Origin: Lingula anatina
Taxonomy: Eukaryota; Brachiopoda; Lingulata; Lingulida; Lingulidae
Reading direction: 5' to 3'
Length of the DNA stretch: 64,000 bases
Assembly (NCBI RefSeq): GCF_001039355.2
Contig: NW_019775954.1
Coordinates: 66,431-130,430, forward strand
In this document: positions 23,501 to 34,164 of the stretch, in pieces
Position numbering within the stretch: position 1 is the first letter of the stretch
Layout: every line of letters starts with the position of its first letter
Notes under the pieces: model-generated
What the model was told of the DNA's origin: nothing
The model's input: the letters and a program-made list of their open reading frames with translations, nothing else
Databases searched by the model: none
Made by a program: the position numbers and the translations under genes

Positions 23501-26500
23501 CATGTCTATCAAGGGTTGCTATGCTTTCAATGCTGCCCAAGATGGCGGCCAGTGCTCGGAATGCAAAGATGATCTAGAACAGGTGAGAAATACTTCTGGA
23601 CTTCATCTGGACTTTTTTCAGTGTATGCAAGACCCATATATTTTCCATGCAATGGCTTTTTTCTTTTGGATATTTTCACTGTACAAATTCAAACTCCATA
23701 TATTTTCTATAATGATATTTCTTCAAGTCGCCAAGGAAAGTTTTGATACATGTGTGTATTCTATTGCTTTTCATTGATTAAGGTAGGGCAGATTCATGGG
23801 AGAGATGTAAATATTTATATTTTTTAGATGTTCATATTTGTTTAACTGTGTATTGCAGGATGACTTGGCAGGTATAGGGCGGGGTTGCCCTCATCAGGAC
23901 CAGGGGCAGAAATCTTGTATAAATGGAGGCAAGATTGATGCAAGTTGTTGTGTTGACACATACCACAAACGAGCTTGTACTTACCAGTCTGGTTTGACCA
24001 CAGGGATATTGTGTTGTAAAATGCCTGGTAGGTGGATTTTTTTTTTCTAATTTTGTGAGATACTTATTTTGATATAAATTTTAGTCAAGGCAACTCTTTT
24101 AGTAAGTTATGTATAATTTAAAATATTTCATTTTTACATTGCAATTTTTGTGAAAATATGCATATCAGTTCAGAAATTATTTAAGCACTAAAAGAGTTTA
24201 TTAAGTTACATGATAAGCTCTTCTTCTGTTTCAACTGATTTGTAATGACTTCATGTAAACCAACCTCCTTAGCCAGCCAGAAACACAAGGTGAAATATAA
24301 TTTCCAGTTAAATTTACCACCATGGTCTTTCTATACTGCACCAAACTAGATAAAATGAATATATATATATATATATATACCATTGTCATCTATATTATTT
24401 TAGGTGTGAGCCCCAGAATCCTGGTGCCTCCCCAGAAGAACATCACACTGCTCCAGGACCTGATTGTGGTGTTGACCTGTCAGGCTGCAGGAGTGCCCCA
24501 CCCTACTATTACCTGGTTCAAGAATGGAAGGGTTGTCCAGGGATCAAAGGGGAAAGACCACTCCTTGACCATTTTGCAATCAGGTAAAATATTTCAGTTG
24601 CAATTATTGGTTTGATTTCCTGTCTTTCTGACTTCGTGAATGGTTTTAAACTTACTATAATTTCTGTAATAGACTATATGCAAACAGCATTGTGTATAAA
24701 CAAATCTTCCCCTTTATATTTTTGGCAGTGTCAGGGGTGCCCATCTTGTTAACCACGTTGGATTTAAAATTGGAAATGTCATTTTGCTGCAAATTGCCTT
24801 GAGTGACCTTTGATTTTACCATGTATACTCTTCAAAATATTCACAAAACTTTTTTAAGTGAAAATTTATAAAATATTTCCATATATTTACTCATTGAAGT
24901 ACTTGTACTTTACTTCTAGGCGATCTTGTTCTTCCTCTGGCCAAACCCTCAGACTCTGGGGTGTACACTTGTGTGGCTAAGAACGCAGAAGGTAGCACCA
25001 GTGCTCAAAGTGTTCTTACTGTAAATGGTAAGATATGACTAGTGTATGAAACAATTTTTGAATGTCACTGCTTGCATGTTCCAGAATTTTATGTCAAATA
25101 TTTCATAAGAAGGGACAGGAACAGTAGTGTTCACTGCTGTTTAAAATGATAAATGGATACAAAGCAGTTTGTGGCACAATCACTGAAACTTGTGGTAAAT
25201 GTGTTTGTTCTTTTCTCTCTAACAGAATATGACTCTGGATGTGGAGATGGCACATCCGATGCTCTTCTTCGATTCACTGATATCCATGGTTGCACAGGGT
25301 CATGGAAAGGTCACGTGAAGACGGCCGATTACCTGTGCGCCCCAGGGTGGGGTGTGTGTGACAATACAGACACAGATCTGCTCAAATGGGTGACATCTGC
25401 TGATCTGGACAAGATGAATGGGTGCTATGCTTACAATATGGCAGGATATGGGAAGAAGTGCAGGAGGTAGGGTGAACTTGTTATAAATCCATGATGATTA
25501 TTTCACAGATTTGATGATTTTCAGACTAAGAACTATGAAATAAGATGTTATTTCTTTAAAGGTCCCAAATTGGCATTACTTTGGATTTCTTTGGATTTTT
25601 TTTTTAGTAAATCTATGAGTGTTCAGCTGTTAATTTTTCCACACCCCTATATTTTAGATGTGGTAGGAAGCGTATGGCAGGCATGGGAAACGGCTGCAGT
25701 AGAAGTAGCAGCCTAGACTCTGTAAATAGCTGTAATCTTAGACACAGAATCGAGGTGTATGGGCGTGGTAGCGACCCCGGCTGTGTGTACACTGAGGGCA
25801 TTACAACAGGAGTCATGTGCTGTAGGAAAAGAGGCAGGAGAAAATGTGAGTTTCTTATTATTTCTTTAATTGTTGATAGCTTCTGCAAATGTTGAAAAAT
25901 GCATTTGTAGTAAGAGTGCATTTATCTTAGTGTCTGATATAAAGTTAAAGGCAAACAGTGAGCTTTAGATTTTTATGTAGCAAAAGAGGGTTTTTTTTCT
26001 GAAACACTTTTCATTTAGTAGCAAATTCCTTTTGTATCTAATGCAGCTTACAGAATTAGGAAATTAGGAATTGAAAACTTTGATATATGTTCATATATCT
26101 CAATTTTCTCAAAGGTTTAAAATACATATGGATGAAGAGAAAAATTACTGTAATTTTCAGATTTTCTATGAAAACAGAGGTCCTTAGTCTAACACACATT
26201 GTACAAAGAAATAATGGCCAAACCCCAGACACTGTTTTACATTTATCACGAAAAAAAAAGAAGGTAAATGTGGTATTTATTGTATTATTTTTTATTTCAG
26301 TTGATGTCTTTAATCCCCCACCCTTTGGTTCAGAGCTCAGCTCATTATCACAGACAGAGTCTGATAATAAACAGCTACCAAGTGTGCCACAAAGTATAAA
26401 CCAGGGCTCCATCAATAACAATGGTAAAGTTATATTTTTATTACTGGTTCAAGCACATTTTACTGAAAGCTAACATTAAAGATACACATTTTAAAAATTT

Positions 26501-27728
26501 GTCGTAAATTAATGAGGAAACATAGGAGGCTGGCAGTAATTAAAATGTTTCTTATTCATGATGGTAATATGAGTGCATTTCTGGTATTAGGTATATTTCT
26601 TAGAACATGGAAATATGCCTTCATGTGTGTGTGGGCGACTTGAGTTGCCCCTGAAAGTTTTATGACTCCTATTTAATTTCAACCTTTTCAATTTTCAGAT
26701 CAGTTTTTGAAGTCAAGTATTATGTATTTTGGTGGTGAGTTATTTTGAGTATTCACTGTATAATGATAAATACACTGTGCGTTAGAATTTTTGCTTTTAA
26801 TTAATGTCATGTGATCAAGTCCTGTTGAAGAAGGATTGACACATCATTTTTTAGAAACGGTTTTACCTTTTCATCATCATTATGGAAGACACAACAAAAA
26901 ACTGTGTGCACCAGTTTAATAAAAATTGAATGGACTTATTTCTGTACCATTTCCAGAGGACTGCAGTACATATTGTGGAGAGAATGGCTACTGTATTTTG
27001 CCAGGCATCTGTGGTTGTAACCGTGGTTACCATGGACCAAGATGTCAGCACAGACGTCAACCAAGACATCGCTGTCACACTCTGCACTGCTTTAATGGCG
27101 GCCGGTGCCGGAGGGGGAAGTGTAAATGCCCTGCAGGGTACTGGGGGAAAAGGTGCCATAAATGTAAGTTTTATTTTTTTGTGCATTATATGGAGAAACA
27201 TTTAAGGCACACAATGAGCAAGAATTTTAAATCTAGGAAATTTCAACATTTCCTTAATTACCAGGTCATACTATATCCAAAACTGGTTACAGATTAAAGA
27301 TCCATAAAAGGTTTTTGATTTTTTGGTTTTTGAAGTGAAGCTGGAGGCTGTTGAATTTCCCTTGTAAAAAAAGTCTAGGACCCTAAAACGGATTTACAGA
27401 TTCTACATAAAGATTTTATGTACATTGATGCCTTTGTACAAAAGTTAAAAAAATTTTTTTAAGCTTGCTATAACTATTCCCATTAATGTGTATGTCTCAC
27501 TGAGATTTATTAGTCTTGCTGGTGGTACAGCACAAGGAGGCAACCATCACTTCTCTTTACCTTTAGTAATAAAATGACTGATGATTCTTTATAATATCTC
27601 ATTTTTTACCTTTTACAGTGGCCATCTTTGGAGACAGGAAGAAACACGAAAGAAGAAAGAATAAAAGAAAAACAAAATCAAGAACAAAATGTGTGAAGCA
27701 CCTTTTCAGGCATTTTAAATTGAAATGA
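20490..27728 (+). CDS. Secreted mosaic protein: duplicated 12-Cys domain flanking Ig, then EGF-like units and basic tail
   Basis: Predicted extracellular or matrix protein of 573 residues from eleven coding exons: 20490-20592, 23326-23582, 23859-24027, 24404-24583, 24920-25027, 25226-25466, 25658-25845, 26301-26423, 26699-26734, 26957-27163 and 27619-27728. All junctions keep phase. Order: N-terminal signal sequence (hydrophobic core about 16-32); Cys-rich domain A (38-173); I-set-like Ig domain (about 179-272, W plus DSGVYTC); Cys-rich domain B (278-408); Ser/Gln-rich linker (416-468); two EGF-like units (471-498 and 508-535); and a basic tail (539-573) with more than 15 Lys/Arg, plausibly binding heparan sulfate or matrix. 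Domains A and B are clear duplicates (CTGSWxGH, LCAxGWxVC, GCYAxN, GxTTGxxCC). I cannot name their family. The start is chosen at ATGATG because earlier ATGs are out of frame. No transmembrane helix follows the signal peptide. The specific function is unknown. Confidence 0.92.
20593..23325 (+). other. Mosaic gene intron 1
   Basis: Intron of 2.7 kb with a C16 run at 20833-20848 and a poly-T run near 23125. No internal gene seen. Confidence 0.8.
23326..23582 (+). CDS. Mosaic gene exon 2: Cys-rich domain A, first half
   Basis: Residues 36-120, with Cys at 38, 55, 70, 77, 99, 111 and 114. Conserved blocks are CTGSWTGH, LCADGWRVC and GCYAFN. Ends phase 0 at gtgaga. Confidence 0.93.
23859..24027 (+). 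CDS. Mosaic gene exon 3: Cys-rich domain A, second half
   Basis: Residues 121-176, with Cys at 130, 140, 150, 151, 160, 172 and 173. Contains LAGIGRGC and GLTTGILCC. The 150/151 pair is absent from domain B. Confidence 0.93.
24404..24583 (+). CDS. Mosaic gene exon 4: Ig domain, first half
   Basis: Residues 178-236. Shows the first Ig cysteine (VVLTCQAAG) and the core tryptophan (TITWFKNG). An (AT)n tract precedes the acceptor. Confidence 0.93.
24920..25027 (+). CDS. Mosaic gene exon 5: Ig domain, second half
   Basis: Residues 238-272 with the DSGVYTCVAKNAEG F-strand motif of I-set Ig domains. Phase 1-1 exon. Confidence 0.93.
25226..25466 (+). CDS. Mosaic gene exon 6: Cys-rich domain B, first half
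   Basis: Residues 274-352, with Cys at 278, 295, 310, 317, 339 and 351. Blocks are CTGSWKGH, LCAPGWGVC and GCYAYN, with the same spacing as exon 2. Confidence 0.93.
25658..25845 (+). CDS. Mosaic gene exon 7: Cys-rich domain B, second half
   Basis: Residues 354-415, with Cys at 354, 366, 378, 395, 407 and 408. Contains MAGMGNGC and GITTGVMCC, then the basic run RKRGRRK. Confidence 0.93.
26301..26423 (+). CDS. Mosaic gene exon 8: Ser/Gln/Asn-rich linker
   Basis: Residues 417-456, no cysteine, low complexity. Phase 1-1 with a length divisible by three, so it can be skipped without a frameshift. Confidence 0.85.
26699..26734 (+). CDS. Mosaic gene exon 9: 36-nt microexon
   Basis: Encodes QFLKSSIMYFG between acceptor ttttcag and donor gtgagt. 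It is in phase with both neighbours. Exon 8 could also join exon 10 directly in frame, so inclusion may be alternative. Confidence 0.65.
26957..27163 (+). CDS. Mosaic gene exon 10: two EGF-like units
   Basis: Residues 470-537. Two six-cysteine units of the C-x3/4-C-x5-C-x4/5-C-x-C-x8-C type, Cys 471-498 and 508-535, each with a G-Y-x-G-x-x-C ending. The spacing resembles WIF1-like EGF units. No calcium-binding consensus. Confidence 0.93.
27619..27728 (+). CDS. Mosaic gene exon 11: basic C-terminal tail and stop
   Basis: Residues 539-573 after acceptor ttttacag. Lys/Arg-rich (RKKHERRKNKRKTKSRTK), one lone cysteine, TGA at 27726-27728. Confidence 0.9.
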
Positions 27729-28090
27729 ATGCAGGGTATTTCAGTTTTATCACATTGTGCAATAATGTAATGCAAATTACTCACAAAATCAATACAATTT
27801 AATTTATAAAAGGAATGCAATTTAAGTTGCAGGTTCAGCATGAAAACTATAAGGGACTGCCATTAATTGTACATAGATGGGTTCAATCAAGCAGTCCAAG
27901 TACTGCTTCATGCATCAATGTCTGTTAAGAGGAAGCAATTAAGTAACTTGTTTATAATCCATATTTATATACCTAGAATCTGTGCAATTATAGAACAGCT
28001 AAGACAGTATTTGGTAACATTGAAATCTCTTCAGGAAAAGCTAGCATATCCACAGTAATAGCCAAGTGCAGGAATACGACAGGTGTTGAT

Positions 28091-28096
28091 AATAAA
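28091..28096 (+). terminator. Candidate poly(A) signal of the mosaic gene
   Basis: AATAAA 363 bases after the stop codon, the first plus-strand occurrence there. A second lies near 28907. Confidence 0.45.
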
Positions 28097-30309
28097 ACAT
28101 GCACAAAGTTTATCATAAAGCCTAGTTTTGAGGGAATATTATAACATTTTTACACAGAGATATGTATTAGAGATCTTTAACAAGAGGTACTTATAAAATC
28201 AGCTGTCATGTGTTCATTTTGTATATATGTGTATATACTTTTTAGTGCAAAGTACTTCAGCTAGTTTTTATAATGGGGGGCAGCAGTTGCCAGTCTCTTG
28301 CCAAAATATGGGCTTCATTAGTTTCTTTTACTTTGTGTATCAGAATATCAAAATCTGAAAGCTTTCATTTAAAATGACTGAATGCCACATGCTACTTCAG
28401 TTGTAACACATAACAATTAGGAAAAAATCACTTAAAGAATATACAAGGTTTAATACATGGGTGCTAACCAAATAATTGTATGCTGATAATATTACATGCC
28501 TCTCTGTTGAAAATTTCCATATTTATTTGTTTGAGTTTGCAACAACATGTTCCTTTCATACAAATTTTGTTTTAAAAAATTACCTTTTTGTTCTGTAAGT
28601 GTAAATTGCAATATTTATAGGAGTTCAAAAAATGGAAGATAGCTTATTTGTTTTTATTCAGTATTCCTGCTTCAGTCTTAGATATATAAAATCTTTTTCC
28701 CTAGAGGAAACCCACTGTATGTAAATATATATGTATATTTTGTATAGAACTCTGAGATTATTTTTGAAACCATGTATATATGTATGTCTTTGTCAGTATT
28801 ATATGTACCTGTATCCATGACATGTAAACTACAGCAAACGTTAGTCATAAGAATCACCCTAATACACAGTATTTTATCACAATGATTATTAATTGTGTTT
28901 ATTAATTTAATAAAAATGATTTTGATTAACATTTGGAAGTTTTCTTTTGTTCTCCAGCTTTTAAGAGTAGTTAATCGTAATGAGTTACTTATTGAGTAGT
29001 TTTGATGAAAAGGCAGGCAATAAGTACATTTTGATGAAAGGCAATGAACACAGGCTTCCTTAGATTTATACCATAATACTGAATATAGAAAATACAGAAT
29101 CATTGTTACAACACCCCATGAAGAAAAGATGGAATTGACAAATACTTTTTTGCCAAGAAGTGGAATATGGTGTAGTAAACGTACTAAAATACAGTAGGTG
29201 CATCTGATGGATGGAACAACGTCTGTCACTTTTATCCTCCGCCTCAAAAATATGTTAAATCTCTTTGTATGAAGTTCTAATCATTAGCAGATTTTTAAAA
29301 AAAAATAAAAGTAAGTGTTATCCAACAGATTAAAGAAACTCGTATTTAAGTTAACAAATAGTCTCATTGGTGGAAAAATCCCACACCCAACATAAAATTG
29401 CGATAAAAGAATCGACCACAACAGCCTGTCACAGTTGGTGCAGTTGAAATATCCACGCTAACTGCCAATTGTGCAATTGTGTTAGGTGAAATAACCTTAA
29501 TTCTAGTTAACATCGCAACACACATTCTTATTTCCTCTAGCACAATTAAGCTCTGTGTTTTACCTGGTTGATTACCCGAACAATACTGTTAAACAGCAGA
29601 AGTAACAGCTACTCGCCGGGTACAAGCGGTTTGTCCAGTACCTAACACCAGTAAATCCGATATATACACTGATCTCGTGAGTGTTAGAGTGTCTTAAGCG
29701 GGAAAACACTATGTAACATGCTGAGGAGATTGCCACACGGTGAAGGGCTTATGATTACAGAAAGTGCGGGGGTGGGGTTTCATTCGTTCATTCCGTTATT
29801 GAATCCATAGGCATTTCTTTTTTTAATTTGCTGTTGGTTTTCTTTGCCGTTACTGTTCTCCTTGTATTCCTTTTGTTTTTATTTTCGTACTATTTATCTT
29901 AATATTTTCAACATTGCTATACATTAATTTAAAAAGAAATAATAATTATAACAAAAGTTGGCGTTTATTGGCCATAGTTTACTTAGCTTGGGTGGTCACC
30001 AAAATGCCAGCGTATTTCCCGATACCAGTGTCAGTGTCATAACTGTCAATTTCCACTGACCAGCCCAACGGCTATCTCTTTATTACACAACTTTATTTAC
30101 TGATGCCAGCTCTGAGTGGGATCGCTTGTATAACTGGGCACTGATATATACTGTATATCATAACTCTAATCCTCCTAAATGAAGGATAGCATGTATGATA
30201 TAATATGCATAGGCATGGCGTCTGGATTAACGGGTGCCACGGAAAACACGAGTAATTTGGCTGGTAAGCTAAAGAGAAGGAGCCAAGGGGTCTGGAAAAG
30301 GCTGCCAAC
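28097..30309. other. Tail-to-tail intergenic DNA, no gene supported
   Basis: AT-rich. Holds the longest chance open frame of the window (28678-29247, minus), which I do not believe is coding. Nothing else recognised. Confidence 0.5.
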
Positions 30310-30346
30310 CCTCACACTCACACACACACACACACACACTCACACT

Positions 30347-30414
<68 letters not shown>

Positions 30415-30446
30415 CACACTCACACACACACACTCACACTCACACT
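30310..30446. repeat. (CA)n microsatellite with CACT interruptions
   Basis: Long CA array broken by repeated CACTCA units, 70 bases left of the assembly gap. Confidence 0.97.
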
Positions 30447-30515
30447 TTTGCCAATCACATCAGTCATAAAGGCAGGAAACGGAAGGACTAAGGGAAACTC
30501 TTCCCCCCCCCCCCC

Positions 30516-30825
30516 NNNNNNNNNNNNNNNNNNNNNNNNNNNNNNNNNNNNNNNNNNNNNNNNNNNNNNNNNNNNNNNNNNNNNNNNNNNNNNNNNNNNN
30601 NNNNNNNNNNNNNNNNNNNNNNNNNNNNNNNNNNNNNNNNNNNNNNNNNNNNNNNNNNNNNNNNNNNNNNNNNNNNNNNNNNNNNNNNNNNNNNNNNNNN
30701 NNNNNNNNNNNNNNNNNNNNNNNNNNNNNNNNNNNNNNNNNNNNNNNNNNNNNNNNNNNNNNNNNNNNNNNNNNNNNNNNNNNNNNNNNNNNNNNNNNNN
30801 NNNNNNNNNNNNNNNNNNNNNNNNN
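30516..30825. other. Assembly gap (310 N)
   Basis: Run of N flanked on the left by a C13 tract and on the right by TCCCCCA. Content unknown. Confidence 1.
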
Positions 30826-33063
30826 TCCCCCACTACCCCACTTAAATTATGCTTCCAACACGCCTGGGAAGAGAGAAAAAGTAACACGATCCTTTTCGAG
30901 AAATAAACTTCTCACGTGGAACTAGGAATCCAAGGTTTTATCGTTTTATATAAACCTTCATTACTTAATCATTACCTGAATGGAGTTCAACTGAGTCAAA
31001 TAGCTCTCACTTGTTTCTCATAAACGTTAACTCTTGAAATAACAGCCTTGCCGTACAAGGGTAGAGAGAATTCGAAAACAATAAGGTGGTTATTAATCCC
31101 AATTTTTTAGTTTTAAAAAAGTATATTTATTTGCAAAATTAAAACTGTACATAAATGATATAAAATATAACATATTAACCTGCCTTACAACTCATGACTG
31201 AAGAAACAACATAAAACCGTAAGTGAACAACCCAATATTTTCATCTAATCTGAATTAATTTTGTTAACATCAGAGAGAGTTACGAGGCTCTCAATAAAAT
31301 TACTTCTCGATTTCTTCCACACTATAGTATTCAGCAACTTGGGAACGCTATTTTGTTTGTGGGAACATCACTTGTGCTTTGCTTCATCCGTTCACTTTGA
31401 AAGAATACCCGGCAAGCATTGAGTGGTTAAACCAACAAAACCGATGTCTTGGTGGTCCCAAGTTTATATAAGATTGTACGACATAATCGTAATTCAACAG
31501 AGCAAACGTCTACAGCAAAAGTTTAACAAAAAAAGTCTACAAAGTGAGTCAGTTTTCAGCGGAAATGCAACTTAAAACTTTAAAGATTACAAATAAAAAT
31601 TTAACAAGGGCATGTGTGGCTACAGTTACTCAATGGAACCGCACTTAAGATAAAGTGAAACGTAATAAGCCTTTTCAAAGATAATATTTACCTTTGAAAC
31701 AGATGATATCGCGTTCTTTTCACAGGGAAGAAAAAGACATCACCGTAATCAACCGATGAACAAAGTGAATCTGACTTTCAGCCAGCGGCAGAATTTGATA
31801 CCTCAAAGTTAAACTCACGCCCGACTTTTTTTACATTTTTTGTATGCCGTGTAATTTGAAAGGCAAAGTTACGCAAATGTTTCATCAGAACACCCACTTC
31901 TTGTCAGAATGCAATTATTTTTACAGAAAAGTGGAGGCCGTATAACTGCTGATAAACCGACAAAAATACTACCAATGGACTGATCTAAAGAATCAAAAAC
32001 GCACCCTCTTGCCGTGTTTATGTCCCTCTTTGTAAGGACAACGTTATAAAAGCAAACACAGTGAAAAAACAATGCTAAAACACAGCGACACCAGAAGCTC
32101 CTAGTTGTTCACTACCAGTAGGCAGAAGTTGTAAACATACATATATTGGCAGCGCTAGAGTATTTAATACAACTGTGTGTTAATTTCAGTATTATATGTG
32201 AGTTTATATGCACAGTTATGACTATATTCCACCTCTTAAACTGACTCTTAGAGTGTGTAACATTATATAATGCGGTGCATTATACAGCAACCTCCGCCCA
32301 CATATCTAAAAATCAGAAAGATCTACGATTTTAATAATAATAATTATTATAATAATAACCAGGTAATATTATATACATCCTGCCTATAGATATAACTGAT
32401 GAACATAAAACAACTGTATTTATATCTGCTACAGTGACGCAACACAAACAGATAATGCAACGAATAATGGCGTATTTACAAATGAACTGTACAAATAAAT
32501 ACATATCATATCACAATAAGCAATACCTCTCAAATATTGCAATCATTCTCATAGTGAGGTCCACTTGGTTCCTATGACTTAGTTATGACGAATATGACGA
32601 ACAGCGAACTCAACTAAAACTAGTCTATTCATATAGATAAAGATAAGTGCTAAACTTATATCTAGACGCACGCTGACTTGGGTAGGCCTTGGGTTATATC
32701 TCATATGGCAGCGTGGCGGGGTTTTAGAGATGTTTTTCCTGTACCACAACACAGAATATACGATCAACATGACACACAAATTCCAGATTAGATCGTCTGC
32801 AAGAGTTCTCGACAATGGCGCGGGGCTTTGTGCCACTGCCGCAACAGGGAGATGTTCATTTTTCTTTTACAATGATTCTATTGCACAAGGTGTAGTTTAG
32901 AAGTTCACAAGAATCTGGTTGTTTGGATAATCCTTGAATTCAATAAAAGCATTTCCTGTCTGCGGAGTTTACTCAATTTCAAGTCGGTATAGCCAAACAA
33001 TATGGTAGCGACTTTTTATATTATTGATAATCAGAATCAGTGCGTGTTTCCGTTGCAAGCGTG
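30826..33063. other. Intergenic DNA / probable 3' UTR of the discoidin gene
   Basis: The right part, next to 33063, should carry the 3' UTR of the minus-strand discoidin gene. No clear poly(A) signal lies close to its stop; a minus-strand AATAAA occurs only near 31125. No other gene seen. Confidence 0.4.
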
Positions 33064-33332
33064 TCAACCATAAACCATAACCTCGCACAGGATAGCGCTG
33101 AACAGTCTGCTCCATCTGTTAGGCACTCCCTGTGCCTCAATATACACATATCGACCTGTCATGGGTGACGAACAAGAAACATGGAGTTTTTCTTGATACA
33201 GTGCGTTGTTCACCTTTGAAATAAAACCACACATCTGCCCCGTTTTCTGAATATCATCCAGTTTTGGATTATTGTCCACGTAAACCAGTAACTTATCCAA
33301 ATTGTACATGTAGTCCTTGAACGCTCCTTTAT
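33064..33332 (-). CDS. Discoidin gene exon 10: fucolectin-like domain, second half, and stop
   Basis: Residues 434-521: LDKLLVYVDNNP, CGFISKVNN, LHVSCSSPMTGRYVYIEAQG, LFSAILCEVMVYG, then TGA. Confidence 0.92.
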
Positions 33333-34119
33333 CTGCAAAAAAAGGGGGGAATTCATGAGGAGTGACATTATGATGAAGATAAATTGGAAATTTCTCATGT
33401 TGCTGTTTCTCAATTGCATCAAAATGTGCCATAATACAGAAGTAAAACCTCAAAGTAAACTGCTTAAAAAACAATCGAAATCTAATGATGAACGACACCC
33501 ATTTAAATGTGTCGTAGAAGCGGTAATCACTTACACTGTATTGTAAATGTCACGTATTCAAAATAACATTCTTTACAATCAACATTCATTTTTTTTTTTT
33601 AGGTGGGTCTTTCAAACCTATTAATTCTAATCCTTGAGCAACTTGAATGCAACATGAAAATGATTTTATCATTTTTTTAATGTCCATTGATGGAATTTTT
33701 TAATTCTTTGTTGCCCGGGGAAGGTGTTTGAATAATGAATCACAAGCGCAGTCTTGCCCATACGCCTTTCATTCATCGTCCTACAATGAAGTATTCAGTG
33801 TAAGAAATACCTAATATTTACTTTGCCGTCCGGAAGTAGCCCGTAACTAATATGATTCGCCCTTTATAACGAAATAAATCTAGTGTTCAACTTAGCCCCG
33901 TTTTACCTTCCATAATTAATTTTGAATGACCCTTGGTGAATTTCTTGCTCATGACATCCAGTGCCTTGAAGGCAGGGTACACTGACACTGTAATTGATGA
34001 TGTTATATTTGGAAAGAATATACCTTGAGGCAACAACTGTGGTCACAAACCTCACATGACGGCGATCATTAGCGAAAGTTAAAGAGACAAACGCCTCTGC
34101 ATGCCTTTGCCTGAGTGTA

Positions 34120-34164
<45 letters not shown>

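Noticed and set aside
28678-29247. 189-codon minus-strand open frame, the longest in the window
   Set aside because: AT-rich with codon use like the surrounding DNA and no domain. It lies antisense downstream of the mosaic gene, and its hydrophobic, Ile/Tyr-rich content is typical of chance frames in AT-rich DNA.
30420-30906. Open frames on both strands of about 150 codons
   Set aside because: They consist of the N gap and the CA repeat, so the frame is an artefact.
32579-32836. 85-codon minus-strand frame beyond the discoidin stop codon
   Set aside because: Most simply 3' UTR sequence. No domain and no splice link to the gene.
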